From assembly GCF_000612625.1 (NCBI RefSeq), contig NZ_CCAS010000019.1:1-64000 (forward strand): DNA of 64,000 nt, written 5' to 3'. Position numbers and translations under genes: made by a program. This stretch comes from Neobacillus jeddahensis (GTDB lineage: Bacteria; Bacillota; Bacilli; Bacillales; Cytobacillaceae). Below the pieces are notes generated by a model that saw only the letters and a program-made list of their open reading frames with translations, was not told the DNA's origin and ran no database searches. Below, one piece after another: positions 37,384 through 46,563 of this stretch. Every line of letters starts with the position of its first letter. Position 1 is the first letter of the stretch.

Positions 37384-38613
37384 TTACGTACGGTACGATG
37401 CATTAATTTTGACGTAGTCGTAAGTAAGATCGCATCCCCAGGCTGTTGCACTGTCATCCCCTTGATTCAATTCAACAATCAGTTTGACTTGCTCTGCTTC
37501 TAAGTATGCCTTTACCTCTTCCTCCACAAATGAACTTGGTAGTCCATTCTCAAAAACGGTAAAAGGCCCGATTGCAACCTTCATGCTATTTGGCTCAACT
37601 GATACACCACTATAGCCTATTGCCGTAACAATTCTGCCCCAGTTTGGATCTGTGCCATAGATAGCGGTTTTGACGAGATTAGAAGAAATAATTGCTTTCC
37701 CGACTGCTCTTGCAGCATTTTGGCTGTAGGCTCCATTGACTTGAACTTCTACTAGTTTGGTAGCCCCCTCACCATCACGCGCTATTTTTTTTGCCAGTGA
37801 CTCACAAACGATTGTCAAGCCTTGTTTAAACACAGGCCAATCCGGATGTTCCTTCGTCAATTGACTATTGCCCGCTAAGCCATTGGCCATGACTAATACC
37901 ATGTCGTTTGTGCTAGTGTCACCATCCACAGTAATCATATTAAAGGTTTGGTTGGTTACCTCGCGAAGGGCAGACAGTAAATCAGCATGGGCAATATTTG
38001 CATCTGTTGTCACAAAGCCCAGCATTGTCGCCATATTAGGATGAATCATCCCTGAGCCCTTTGAGGTTCCACCAATCGAAATGGTTTTCCCCTCAATTTT
38101 CACTTGGACCCCCACATGCTTTACGGATGTATCTGTCGTTAAGATCGATTGCATAAACTTCACTTCGTCTTGATGGATAGGTTGCAGTATGTCTTGAATT
38201 CCAGTCTTGATTTTATCCATTGGCAGCAGTTCCCCAATCACTCCGGTTGAAGTAACTGCGACGAGATGTTCTGGAATCATTAATTGATCAGCGAAGTCTT
38301 GCTGCATGCTAGCTGCATCCTTTAGCCCCTGCTCCCCTGTACAGGCATTAGCATTACCGGAATTGACAAGAATGGCTTGAATCTTATTTTCCTTTGCGAT
38401 ACTTTCTTGTGTTACGATCAGTGGTGCTGCTTGAAAAATATTCGTTGTATATACTCCAGCTACTGTTGCTGGAACCTCGGAAACAATATAACCGAGATCA
38501 AGCTTTTTTCTCTTAATCCCACAGTGCATGCCTCCAGCCTTATAGCCTTTTGGCAAGGTAATGCTTTTATCATCGAGAACAACAATTTCATTGTTTGAAG
38601 TGGCCTGTATCAA
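37384..38613 (-). CDS. argJ: glutamate N-acetyltransferase / amino-acid acetyltransferase ArgJ
   Basis: Recycles the acetyl group from acetylornithine to glutamate, and in bifunctional members also acetylates glutamate from acetyl-CoA. It has 409 residues. The autoproteolysis site is in HPNMATMLGF, where Thr becomes the N-terminal nucleophile of the beta chain. GTDPNWGRI and the GTSKGSGMI stretch are conserved. The start is a TTG at 38613 behind AAGGGGGAAG. No separate argA was seen in the operon, which favours a bifunctional enzyme. Confidence 0.96.
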   Translation of the reverse strand: MIQATSNNEIVVLDDKSITLPKGYKAGGMHCGIKRKKLDLGYIVSEVPATVAGVYTTNIFQAAPLIVTQESIAKENKIQAILVNSGNANACTGEQGLKDAASMQQDFADQLMIPEHLVAVTSTGVIGELLPMDKIKTGIQDILQPIHQDEVKFMQSILTTDTSVKHVGVQVKIEGKTISIGGTSKGSGMIHPNMATMLGFVTTDANIAHADLLSALREVTNQTFNMITVDGDTSTNDMVLVMANGLAGNSQLTKEHPDWPVFKQGLTIVCESLAKKIARDGEGATKLVEVQVNGAYSQNAARAVGKAIISSNLVKTAIYGTDPNWGRIVTAIGYSGVSVEPNSMKVAIGPFTVFENGLPSSFVEEEVKAYLEAEQVKLIVELNQGDDSATAWGCDLTYDYVKINASYRT

Positions 38614-38679
38614 CTTACTTCCCCCTTAGTAATACCCATCGTTCGTAAACTAGGTATCTATCATTTTCCATGATTGTTT

Positions 38680-39717
38680 TTATGGATAGATTGGTATATC
38701 GCTGAGTCCTGTGCACTCATCCCAGCCATTCATCAAATTGACATTTTGGATGGCCTGACCTGCCGCCCCTTTAACAAGGTTATCAATAACCGATATGATG
38801 GTTACGCGATTTGTTCGTTCATCAACATGTAAGCCGATATCACAATAATTCGAGCCCAGCACTTCTTTCGTAGCAGGGTAGCTCCCTTCAGGCCGCACTC
38901 TTATAAAATGACTGTCTTGATAAAATTGTTTATATAAATCGATCATTTTTTTCGAAGAAATTTTCTCGTTAAGATTCACATAAATCGTACACATGATACC
39001 TCTTGTCATCGGGACCAGATGGGTTGTAAAAGTGACCGTAAGTGGACTCGCATTCTCATCCGAAAGAATTTGTTCTATTTCAGGAATATGCTGATGTTTT
39101 CCTAGCTTATAGGCTTTAAGATTTTCATTAATTTCTGCATAGTGTGAAGTTAATGAAAGTCCCCTCCCTGCCCCGGATACTCCTGATTTTGCATCAATAA
39201 TGATTGAATCTTTATTGGTCAGGTTCGCTTTCAGAATCGGTATAAGCCCCAGTGCTGTCGCTGTCGGGTAGCACCCTGGATTGGCAATGAGGGACGCCTC
39301 TTTGATATTCTCTGAATAAATTTCACTTAATCCGTATACTGCCTGGCTTAGATATTTCTCTTCTGGTGGTGTGTGCCTATACCAAGATTCATAGTCTGCT
39401 GCAGACCTCAATCGAAAATCTCCCGATAAGTCGATACATTTTATTCCCTTTTCAACGAGCTGCGGGACAAGTTTGCTGCTGACACCTGATGGAGTCGCAA
39501 AAAAAACAATATCATTGTGTTCACTTAATCTATCTGCATTGAAGGTTTCAAGTGGTTGATCGATCGTATTGGAAAGATGTGGGTATACATCACTAAAGCT
39601 AAACCCTGCTTGTGAGTTAGAAACAATGGATCCAATCTCCAAATACGGGTGCTTATTGATTAACCTGACTAACTCAATAGATCCATAACCTGTTCCACCA
39701 ATGATAGCAGCTTTCAT
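38680..39717 (-). CDS. argC: N-acetyl-gamma-glutamyl-phosphate reductase
   Basis: NADPH-dependent reduction of N-acetylglutamyl phosphate to the semialdehyde. At 345 residues it equals B. subtilis ArgC. The Rossmann motif is IIGGTGYGSIELVRL, and the catalytic Cys lies in LIANPGCYPTA. The expected Gly-Ala after GTGY is GS here, a mild variation. GGGAGATGAAGA precedes ATG 39717, so the upstream frame is not used. It is the first gene of the arginine operon. Confidence 0.96.
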   Translation of the reverse strand: MKAAIIGGTGYGSIELVRLINKHPYLEIGSIVSNSQAGFSFSDVYPHLSNTIDQPLETFNADRLSEHNDIVFFATPSGVSSKLVPQLVEKGIKCIDLSGDFRLRSAADYESWYRHTPPEEKYLSQAVYGLSEIYSENIKEASLIANPGCYPTATALGLIPILKANLTNKDSIIIDAKSGVSGAGRGLSLTSHYAEINENLKAYKLGKHQHIPEIEQILSDENASPLTVTFTTHLVPMTRGIMCTIYVNLNEKISSKKMIDLYKQFYQDSHFIRVRPEGSYPATKEVLGSNYCDIGLHVDERTNRVTIISVIDNLVKGAAGQAIQNVNLMNGWDECTGLSDIPIYP

Positions 39718-39751
39718 TTCTTCATCTCCCATATTGCTTACATAATGAATT

Positions 39752-39780
39752 ATTATACATACAGATATATAATTATTCAA
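39752..39780 (-). promoter_or_regulatory. argC operon promoter with ARG-like half boxes
   Basis: Minus strand TTGAAT, a 17-bp spacer, then TATAAT. The -35 is embedded in TTGAATAATTA and the -10 continues as TAATAATTCATTA, two ARG-box half sites in inverted orientation about 25 bp apart. AhrC binding would cover both promoter elements. Confidence 0.72.
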
Positions 39781-39832
39781 TACTAAAAACGCTTAATTTT
39801 CCGTTAAAGTGAAAAATTATCACAATTCAAAT

Positions 39833-39846
39833 TGTAAGCGTTAACA
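39833..39846. promoter_or_regulatory. perfect cre (CcpA) site upstream of argC
   Basis: TGTAAGCGTTAACA matches TGWAANCGNTNWCA fully and sits in a longer dyad AATTGTAAGCGTTAACAATT. It is centred about 95 bp upstream of the predicted argC transcription start. Confidence 0.65.
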
Positions 39847-39963
39847 ATTATTCTAATAGTATTATTCATTTACTATGCATCTTACGATTTATAATTCAGC
39901 GTAAGAAAATAGGAGTGATTATCGATATTGAGCTTTTAATGACATTCCTCTAAGCTTTTCAGC

Positions 39964-40013
39964 AAAAAAGGAGCTAAGTTAAAAAATCAAGGGTTTGATT
40001 TTTAACTTAGCTC
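39964..40013 (-). terminator. strong terminator after the wall-anchored protein gene
   Basis: On the minus strand GAGCTAAGTTAAAAATCAAA pairs with the complementary arm ending AACTTAGCTC around CCC, followed by CTTTTTT. Confidence 0.93.
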
Positions 40014-40027
40014 TGATTGTAAAACTA

Positions 40028-43000
40028 TTAAATTCTCTCTTCGAGTCTTCTTCGTCTAATAACAAATACTACTAAACCAATGATTAGCGCTACTGATCCT
40101 GCAACTAATAGATTAAAGGTATTTGTTGCGGTAGTAGGTAACTCATCCCCAGTTTGAGCTGTAGGAGTATTATCTCCCACAGTGCTGCCACTGTTATTTC
40201 CTCCAGTGTTGCCTCCGTTATTTCCTCCAGTGCTGCCTCCGTTGTCTCCTCCAGTGCTGCCTCCGTTGTCTCCTCCAGTGCTGCCTCCGTTGTCTCCTCC
40301 AGTGCTGCCTCCGTTGTCTCCTCCAGTGCTGCCTCCGTTGTCTCCTCCAGTGCTGCCTCCGTTGTCTCCTCCAGTGCTGCCTCCGTTGTCTCCTCCAGTG
40401 CTGCCTCCGTTGTCTCCTCCAGTGCTACCACCGTTGTCTCCTCCAGTGTCTGTGTTCTCAGTACCAATTAATTCTTTGGTATCACGGACACGGATCCTTT
40501 CACCCTGTGCAAAAGCACCAGATAGCCCAACTGCTTCTAATGTATCCCCAGGTTCAAGCACTGTTACCGGACCGCTTTGGTTCACAATATAACCATCCGT
40601 AAATACTAATACTTCACCCGAACCGTCATTAATAACATAAGAATTGTCATCGAACTTAGAAACCACAGTTCCTTTTACCTTAACAAGTGATCCTTGGTTA
40701 GCAGTAGAAGTTGCTTCCCCTGTTGAAACTTGTTTTGGTTGAACCGGATCTCCGGATCCCAGTTTAATAACATCTTTCGTGAATGTCGTAAATTCTAATT
40801 CTTTATTATTCTCAAACGTTTTAATGTGTCCATATACACGAACCTTATCTCCTGCTTGTAAAGTACCTTCTGGAACCTCTTGGAATGCCATTATACCGCC
40901 TGTATCATCTTGTAGATAGAATGCATCAAAGAAAACTCCTGCTCCAGTTGTAACTGTTCCTTCCACAACAACATCAGTATCATCGCCAAGGGTGCGAGCA
41001 TCCGCAATGCTCTTAATTACCGTACCACGATTTGCAAGCCAATTTACTGCATTTAATGCTACCTCATCATTTCCTTTTGGTGAGAACGATTCATCTAATT
41101 GTTCATCGTTCATAAAGTTCATACCAGAAACAACAATTCGACCCAAACCGATAGTTTCAGAAGCAACGGCTGGGATGACAGATCCACCATGTTCATCTGA
41201 AACATCATCATATATATGATTACCTGATGCTATACTATTTTGATAGGTTGTTTCATTACCACTAGCTAAAATAGTTACTGTATCACTATTTGTTAATGGC
41301 TGATGTCCAATCTTTTCTAAACTTGAACCACTGTAATATTCAAGAGTATCCGCTTTATCGGTGATATAGTTAGAAACCGGAAGCAAATGAAGTCTCACCG
41401 CAAATTTTGATTTAAGTGGATCGCTCCAGAAGTTCCCTTCCTTGGTATCATCAAATATACCATCATTATTAAATTGAATTGTTGACCCCATTTCCTGTAG
41501 TAAATCATTATTAACCGTTGGGTCATTGCTATAATTACTCTTGTCCGTTAAAAGTAGAGAACCACCCATTTTTACAAAATCAGAAACTGCTTTATTCTCA
41601 TCAGAGGATAAATTGTCTTTAGGATGCGTAAGTACTAAAACCTTTACATCCTTTAATAACTCAGCTGTAAGAGGCTGCTTATTTTCTACAACTGTGTAAC
41701 CTTCACGTTGAACAAGCGAAGTAAAGGCTGTGAAATTATTTTTGTAGGTTCCAGTGTCAGTCGATGTATTCTCATTTTTATGAGCAGCATCAATCATAAC
41801 TGTTAAGCCTAATGCCTGTTTAATGGTTACTAACTTTTCAAACTTATTATCCTCTGGACTGTCTCCCACAGGAGTATCCACTACAGCAATTAGCTTGTGG
41901 CTGCCAGCAATCGGGCTATTCCAAGTAGTCGTTACTTTCCCAACACTTTTTGGAGAAATTTTATCAATCTTTCCAGTTCCTATTAAATAATTTTCATTTA
42001 CTTCATCATAATAGAATTTAACATTAAGATTTGATAATTCTGCTTTACCTAAATTGCTAATTCCTGCTTCTAATGTTGCTGGATTCCCAGAAACAATGGC
42101 ATCACCCGCAATATCTAGGCCGCTAACACGAACATCCACATCTTGTTCTTTTGTCCAAATTGGTGCAGAGTAAATTTGTTCTCCATCCATTTGGGTAATC
42201 TTAACTACAAACCATTGCTGGCCACCTGTTACATCAACAGAGGGATTCCAAGTAAAATCAGTGGTCATTGGTTCCGTAGAAGCTACAACCTTTGACCCAT
42301 TCGTAATTAATTCAACCTTTTTAACACGGTCATCTGATTTATAATCTGCTGGAAGGAAATTATATTCGGCAATTGATTTTGTTTCAGCTACCGAATCGGA
42401 TCCTTTAATGTCGAATGTCAGTGAATTGCTATCGACAACTGAGCCCATATATTGGCCATTTGCCAGTACATCTAACTCAAAATTAGGATCTTCTTCCATA
42501 TAAACACGCATGTTTTGCATTGAATGCAATAACGATTCTTGCTTTAAATCATCGGAAACAATAACTGTTCTATTTAGGGTTTGCCCCCATGTACCATCGT
42601 GGTTATCTTCTCCATATGTTGGAGCAACATGCCAGCCAAGGTCCAATGCACTATAGAATTTCTTTTCTGCATTTGCATAGCCATAATGCCCTGAACCGTT
42701 TCCTACCTCTAGCATGGTAAACAATTTGTCCACTTTTGAGTCATATGGCATGAAATTATTAAATGCATTTGCAGACATGTCAGGATGATTAAATTGCGCT
42801 GCAATATTGTCATTTGTTAAAACCCAAGCGTAATATTGATTCAAATCTTGGTACTTACCATTATTCATTTTACGTTCAATAAAATTATCAGTACCAAAAA
42901 CATTTGAGTGTCCCCAAGTTGTAGATGTCATTTCAAAGGCTGGGAATACTACATAGTCATTGTTTGTATACTCTTCTGCAAGTTGCTTAGTTAGCTCCCA

Positions 43001-45133
43001 ATCACTTCCACCTGTACGCTCAGGCATCCCGTTAGGGGTAACTGTATCTTGATTTGATAATTCGGCATCAATATCATGTGAGTGATCAGAAAATGCAAAC
43101 CAGTCATAACCATGAGCCTTACCTGCTTTAAGTGCATCTTCAGGTGTGCCGGCAGCATCATGGGAAATATTAGTATGATTATGAGTAGTTCCACGATAAT
43201 GGTTACCGCCTGTAAACGGTTCTGCTACTTGAAAAGACCATGTTGCTGAACTGTGGTTACCCTTTGTATCCAAAGCTTCAACCGCTACTGAATGTGCACC
43301 GATTGATAATGCCTTGGTTAAGGCTATCGTTACTTGCTCATCTGTTACTACAGCACTATCGCCAATTTCATTATTATCTAATTTAATTGAAAGCTTGCCT
43401 AGATCAAGTCCGCTCGGCTCATTCACAAGGAAGCTGATAACAGGGAGTGTCGTTTCAATGATCGATTTATCTGCTGGTTGGAAACCTGTTAATTCAGGGG
43501 CGAACGTATCATCAACTACTGATACTGAATTCGGCTGATCAGATGTTCCCACTGTTTTCGTTTCTGATTGATTTACCGCTTCTATGTAGTATACAAAACT
43601 ACTGGAAGGAACAGATGAAGCAGGTAAAATCGCTGTAAATTGATTTTCATCACCCTTTGTCAAGGCAAGTGTGTGATAGGTTGTTTCGGTATTGGAGCGA
43701 TAGTACAGAGTAACATTATCAGCACCTTCAGCATTAGCAATAAATTTCACGTCATTATTTGTGTAAGCTGTAGTAATTGGTTCGTGTTCTAATGCAAGCG
43801 CAAAATATTCTGTAACATCCGTACTACTACGTGGAAAAATTTGATAACCACTAGTATAAGGGCTAGACGAATCATATTGGCTAGCAATTCCTGTCATGAT
43901 ATACGAGTGTCCAACTTGAATTGCATTTGCAACATCGATGCCAGTACTCGTCATTATTCTTATTGTTGTGGATTTTCCTGCATCCTCAAGCGTAATGTTA
44001 TATCCACCACCAGATGCTGATGTAGGAATGCTGGTTACTTTTCCTTGAACTTTAACTAACATACCTTCTTTTTGATCAGCAGTAGTATAGTTATTTAATT
44101 CAGCAGTAGTAATGTCCACCGGATTGACGGACTCTCCATTGCTAATAATTTCCACAGAAGTAGGCTTAATCTCTGTTAATCCGTTAAAAAAGTCCAACTT
44201 TCCTGTCACTTTAACCTTATCACCTACTGAAACATTAGCATTACTCGAATAGATATTAATTCCACCTGTAGCATCTTGAATATAAAAACTATTAGAACCT
44301 ACAACATTATTATTGATAGTTACAACACCTATAACTGTAACTTCATCACCAATATTTTTTGCCTTACCATCCGAATCATTCGTCCGCACATCTTTTAGTA
44401 GCGTTACTCCTTCTTCTGGTGGTGCCGGAGGCGTCTCTAGTTCTGGTTCAATTGCAGCCGTTGCATTTTGAGGATTAGGATCGGCGAGAACAAAATCCAC
44501 TGAGTTATCATTCGTATCCCAGCCATTTCCTTTGCCTGCTCCTGCCCCTGTTGGGTCTGAACCATCATTGGCTAACCTTTCAACACTTTTTGTAGCAGAG
44601 GGTGCAGGTGTTGGTGCCGTTTCTGCCTCATTTGCGGCTCCAAAACCAACAAAATCTACTACATTTGGATCTTCTTTGCCTGTTATAGGACCCACTGTTT
44701 TCACAAGAGCAACCTTACCATCCCCTGCGGCCATTGCGATTCCACCTGTTGCAATATCTGGGTTAGGGAGATCTACGGTACCGTTATTACCAACTTTTTC
44801 CTGTATCAAATAATAACCATGAGCCTTTATAACCCCTGTAATAGGCGTAGAGTTGCTCGCACTAGGATTGGCACTAAAGTTTCCCGATTTAGAAGCATAT
44901 TGTACAGACCATCCATCCAGGCTGATATCTGCGTCAGTCGGGTTATACAATTCAATAAAGTCATTTTTGTAAGTGGCTCCTGAATTGCCTCCTCCGCCGT
45001 AAACCTCGCTGATGACAACGTTTCCAATTGAAGCAGCCTTCGCCGGGACGGCTAAATTGGGTAGGAACGTTCCACCGAGCAACAACGCTGATAGGCCTAA
45101 ACTACTAATTTTTTTAATTCGGGTCTTCCTCAT
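40028..45133 (-). CDS. wall-anchored multidomain PHP-phosphoesterase / lamin-tail surface protein
   Basis: A 1701-residue secreted protein. In order: signal peptide (cleaved near residue 34, after AVPAKA); lamin-tail domain (about 35-230, NDFIELYNPTDADISLDGW); OB-fold domains (about 245-440); an Ig-like linker; PHP-type metallo-phosphoesterase (about 640-900) with THNHTN, FSDHSHD, FPAFEMTS and YGEDNHDGTW supplying His/Asp/Glu metal ligands; CARDB-like region (about 1000-1105); DUF4350/GATase-like domain (about 1110-1365); second OB region (about 1370-1545); about ten TGGDNGGS repeats; the sorting motif LPTTA, a membrane helix and RRRR. It is probably sortase-anchored and may cleave extracellular nucleic acid or phosphoesters. 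No sortase gene is in the window. Confidence 0.88.
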   Translation of the reverse strand: MRKTRIKKISSLGLSALLLGGTFLPNLAVPAKAASIGNVVISEVYGGGGNSGATYKNDFIELYNPTDADISLDGWSVQYASKSGNFSANPSASNSTPITGVIKAHGYYLIQEKVGNNGTVDLPNPDIATGGIAMAAGDGKVALVKTVGPITGKEDPNVVDFVGFGAANEAETAPTPAPSATKSVERLANDGSDPTGAGAGKGNGWDTNDNSVDFVLADPNPQNATAAIEPELETPPAPPEEGVTLLKDVRTNDSDGKAKNIGDEVTVIGVVTINNNVVGSNSFYIQDATGGINIYSSNANVSVGDKVKVTGKLDFFNGLTEIKPTSVEIISNGESVNPVDITTAELNNYTTADQKEGMLVKVQGKVTSIPTSASGGGYNITLEDAGKSTTIRIMTSTGIDVANAIQVGHSYIMTGIASQYDSSSPYTSGYQIFPRSSTDVTEYFALALEHEPITTAYTNNDVKFIANAEGADNVTLYYRSNTETTYHTLALTKGDENQFTAILPASSVPSSSFVYYIEAVNQSETKTVGTSDQPNSVSVVDDTFAPELTGFQPADKSIIETTLPVISFLVNEPSGLDLGKLSIKLDNNEIGDSAVVTDEQVTIALTKALSIGAHSVAVEALDTKGNHSSATWSFQVAEPFTGGNHYRGTTHNHTNISHDAAGTPEDALKAGKAHGYDWFAFSDHSHDIDAELSNQDTVTPNGMPERTGGSDWELTKQLAEEYTNNDYVVFPAFEMTSTTWGHSNVFGTDNFIERKMNNGKYQDLNQYYAWVLTNDNIAAQFNHPDMSANAFNNFMPYDSKVDKLFTMLEVGNGSGHYGYANAEKKFYSALDLGWHVAPTYGEDNHDGTWGQTLNRTVIVSDDLKQESLLHSMQNMRVYMEEDPNFELDVLANGQYMGSVVDSNSLTFDIKGSDSVAETKSIAEYNFLPADYKSDDRVKKVELITNGSKVVASTEPMTTDFTWNPSVDVTGGQQWFVVKITQMDGEQIYSAPIWTKEQDVDVRVSGLDIAGDAIVSGNPATLEAGISNLGKAELSNLNVKFYYDEVNENYLIGTGKIDKISPKSVGKVTTTWNSPIAGSHKLIAVVDTPVGDSPEDNKFEKLVTIKQALGLTVMIDAAHKNENTSTDTGTYKNNFTAFTSLVQREGYTVVENKQPLTAELLKDVKVLVLTHPKDNLSSDENKAVSDFVKMGGSLLLTDKSNYSNDPTVNNDLLQEMGSTIQFNNDGIFDDTKEGNFWSDPLKSKFAVRLHLLPVSNYITDKADTLEYYSGSSLEKIGHQPLTNSDTVTILASGNETTYQNSIASGNHIYDDVSDEHGGSVIPAVASETIGLGRIVVSGMNFMNDEQLDESFSPKGNDEVALNAVNWLANRGTVIKSIADARTLGDDTDVVVEGTVTTGAGVFFDAFYLQDDTGGIMAFQEVPEGTLQAGDKVRVYGHIKTFENNKELEFTTFTKDVIKLGSGDPVQPKQVSTGEATSTANQGSLVKVKGTVVSKFDDNSYVINDGSGEVLVFTDGYIVNQSGPVTVLEPGDTLEAVGLSGAFAQGERIRVRDTKELIGTENTDTGGDNGGSTGGDNGGSTGGDNGGSTGGDNGGSTGGDNGGSTGGDNGGSTGGDNGGSTGGDNGGSTGGDNGGSTGGNNGGNTGGNNSGSTVGDNTPTAQTGDELPTTATNTFNLLVAGSVALIIGLVVFVIRRRRLEERI
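40198..40449 (-). repeat. 24-bp tandem repeat coding for TGGDNGGS units
   Basis: About ten near-identical 24-bp units, with CTCCAGTGCTGCCTCCGTTG visible per unit on the plus strand. They encode an octapeptide Gly/Asn/Asp/Ser/Thr spacer between the last OB fold and the LPTTA anchor. The outer units diverge (NNGGN, NNSGS); the inner ones are identical, so the copy number is likely variable. Mirror ORFs across it are artefacts. Confidence 0.95.
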
Positions 45134-45180
45134 CTTTCTCCCCCTTAGTTCTGTAGAATTATGTCGAACATTTTTAATCT

Positions 45181-45241
45181 ATCATAAGTTTAATAGATTT
45201 AATATAAAGTTTTCTCTTAATTTTCGTAAATTTCCTGTAAA
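45181..45241 (-). promoter_or_regulatory. Pho-box-like repeats and promoter of the surface protein gene
   Basis: On the minus strand TTTACA (45241-45236), TTTACG (45230-45225), TAAGAG (45219-45214) and TTTATA (45208-45203) are spaced by exactly five bases. Three of four fit the PhoP repeat TTHAYA-like pattern. TATGAT (45186-45181) lies 16 bp after the last repeat as a possible -10. The AT-rich context makes chance similarity a real risk. Confidence 0.35.
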
Positions 45242-45343
45242 TTAGTATCGGAATACTTTATTTATTTAAGAAAATGATTTTCAAGAATGAAAAAAACTAT
45301 ATAATAGGAAATGGATTTCATACCTACCTAGGAGGACACATGC

Positions 45344-46477
45344 TTGGAAAAATTATTAGATCGAAAATTTATTCTGTCTATTTTTATTCTATTAATCCTT
45401 ATTCCCAAAACAACTTATGCTCACGCACTTAGTGCAGCTTTCACGAACATTAATCTTTCCAGCAATCAAACAGAGTTAGTCTATTCGATCGATTCCTTAT
45501 CTGTTATTGAAGGAGTTGGTGGAGATAAAAATGAGGATGGTATTTTAAGTGAAATGGAATTAGAGGGGATAAACCATAGATTGGAAGAATGGGTGGAGGA
45601 CAGTCTTGTATTAGAGGTAGACGATCAAGAGCAGACGGGTGAACTGGATAGCTTAGAGTTAGAACAAAAAGCTGACAAACAAATGGTTACTTTCCATCTT
45701 ATTTATCCTGCTTATAACGTCGGAAAAACAGTGAAATTGCTCGATGGGATCTTCTATGAAGGACAGAATAGTAGTAGCTATAATAATTTCTTAGCAGTAA
45801 GCTATGAAGGACAAGTCAGTGAGGCTGTTCTAAACGGAAAAAATCGTGAATGGGCAATGTTATTGACTGAAACTCAACAGCAGCAACAGGATGGTCAAAT
45901 ATCTCAAGATGCACAAGAAGAAAATAAAAGTAATTCTTCCTGGACATCTTTTTTAAGCCTAGGAATGGAACATATTTTAACTGGATATGATCATCTATTA
46001 TTTCTATTTGCTTTATTAATACGAAAACAGACTATGAAACAATATCTATTTACAATTACAGCTTTTACAATTGCCCATAGCATAACATTAACTCTTTCGG
46101 TTCTTGGAATAGTCGAGCTTCCATCAAAATTGGTAGAATCTATTATCGCTTTGAGTATTTGTTATGTGGCAATCGAAAATATCTTTAGAAAAGAAATTAA
46201 ATTTAGATGGTTAATTACGTTCTTATTCGGACTAATTCACGGTTTAGGATTTGCAAGCATTTTAAAAGAAATGAATTTACCAAAATCCGACTTAGCGCTT
46301 GCTCTTTTCAACTTTAATATCGGAATTGAACTTATTCAACTTATCATTGTATTACTACTTGTTCCTGTATTATTCAGATTACTAAAATTCACAAAATATA
46401 GAACTTATGTAAATATTGGCTCATCCGCTATTTTCCTTCTTGGAGCCATCTGGCTTTTCCAACGAGTATTTAGTTAA
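45344..46477 (+). CDS. HupE/UreJ-like membrane protein with an extracytoplasmic EF-hand
   Basis: A 377-residue protein. A signal peptide (to about residue 27, TTYAHA) is followed by an extracytoplasmic domain of about 170 residues, then a HupE/UreJ_2 membrane domain with about six to seven helices. Membrane motifs GMEHILTGYDHLLFL, TIAHSITLTLS and LIHGLGFA carry the conserved His and Asp thought to bind Ni or Co. The extracytoplasmic part contains DKNEDGILSEME, a textbook 12-residue EF-hand calcium loop. The start is a TTG eight bases after AGGAGG. It is divergent from the giant PHP protein gene. Transport substrate unproven. Confidence 0.85.
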   Translation: MEKLLDRKFILSIFILLILIPKTTYAHALSAAFTNINLSSNQTELVYSIDSLSVIEGVGGDKNEDGILSEMELEGINHRLEEWVEDSLVLEVDDQEQTGELDSLELEQKADKQMVTFHLIYPAYNVGKTVKLLDGIFYEGQNSSSYNNFLAVSYEGQVSEAVLNGKNREWAMLLTETQQQQQDGQISQDAQEENKSNSSWTSFLSLGMEHILTGYDHLLFLFALLIRKQTMKQYLFTITAFTIAHSITLTLSVLGIVELPSKLVESIIALSICYVAIENIFRKEIKFRWLITFLFGLIHGLGFASILKEMNLPKSDLALALFNFNIGIELIQLIIVLLLVPVLFRLLKFTKYRTYVNIGSSAIFLLGAIWLFQRVFS

Positions 46478-46520
46478 TAGGCATGATGCTGTTAATAACA
46501 CTTTATTCATATGGAATTAC

Positions 46521-46563
46521 AAAAGCAAAGACAAAACCACCCTGTGATTTTGTCTTTGCTTTT
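46521..46563. terminator. bidirectional terminator between hupE-like gene and aroD
   Basis: AAAAGCAAAGACAAAA and TTTTGTCTTTGCTTTT form a perfect 16-bp stem with an 11-nt loop and T-rich tails on both strands. Confidence 0.93.

Noticed and set aside
40198-40449. Possible CRISPR array
   Set aside because: Units are contiguous with no unique spacers and lie in frame inside a surface protein gene.
40154-40592. Long Ser/Val- and Pro/Leu-rich frames on the plus strand
   Set aside because: They are the complement of the 24-bp repeat coding the TGGDNGGS spacer; no ribosome-binding site and no independent support.
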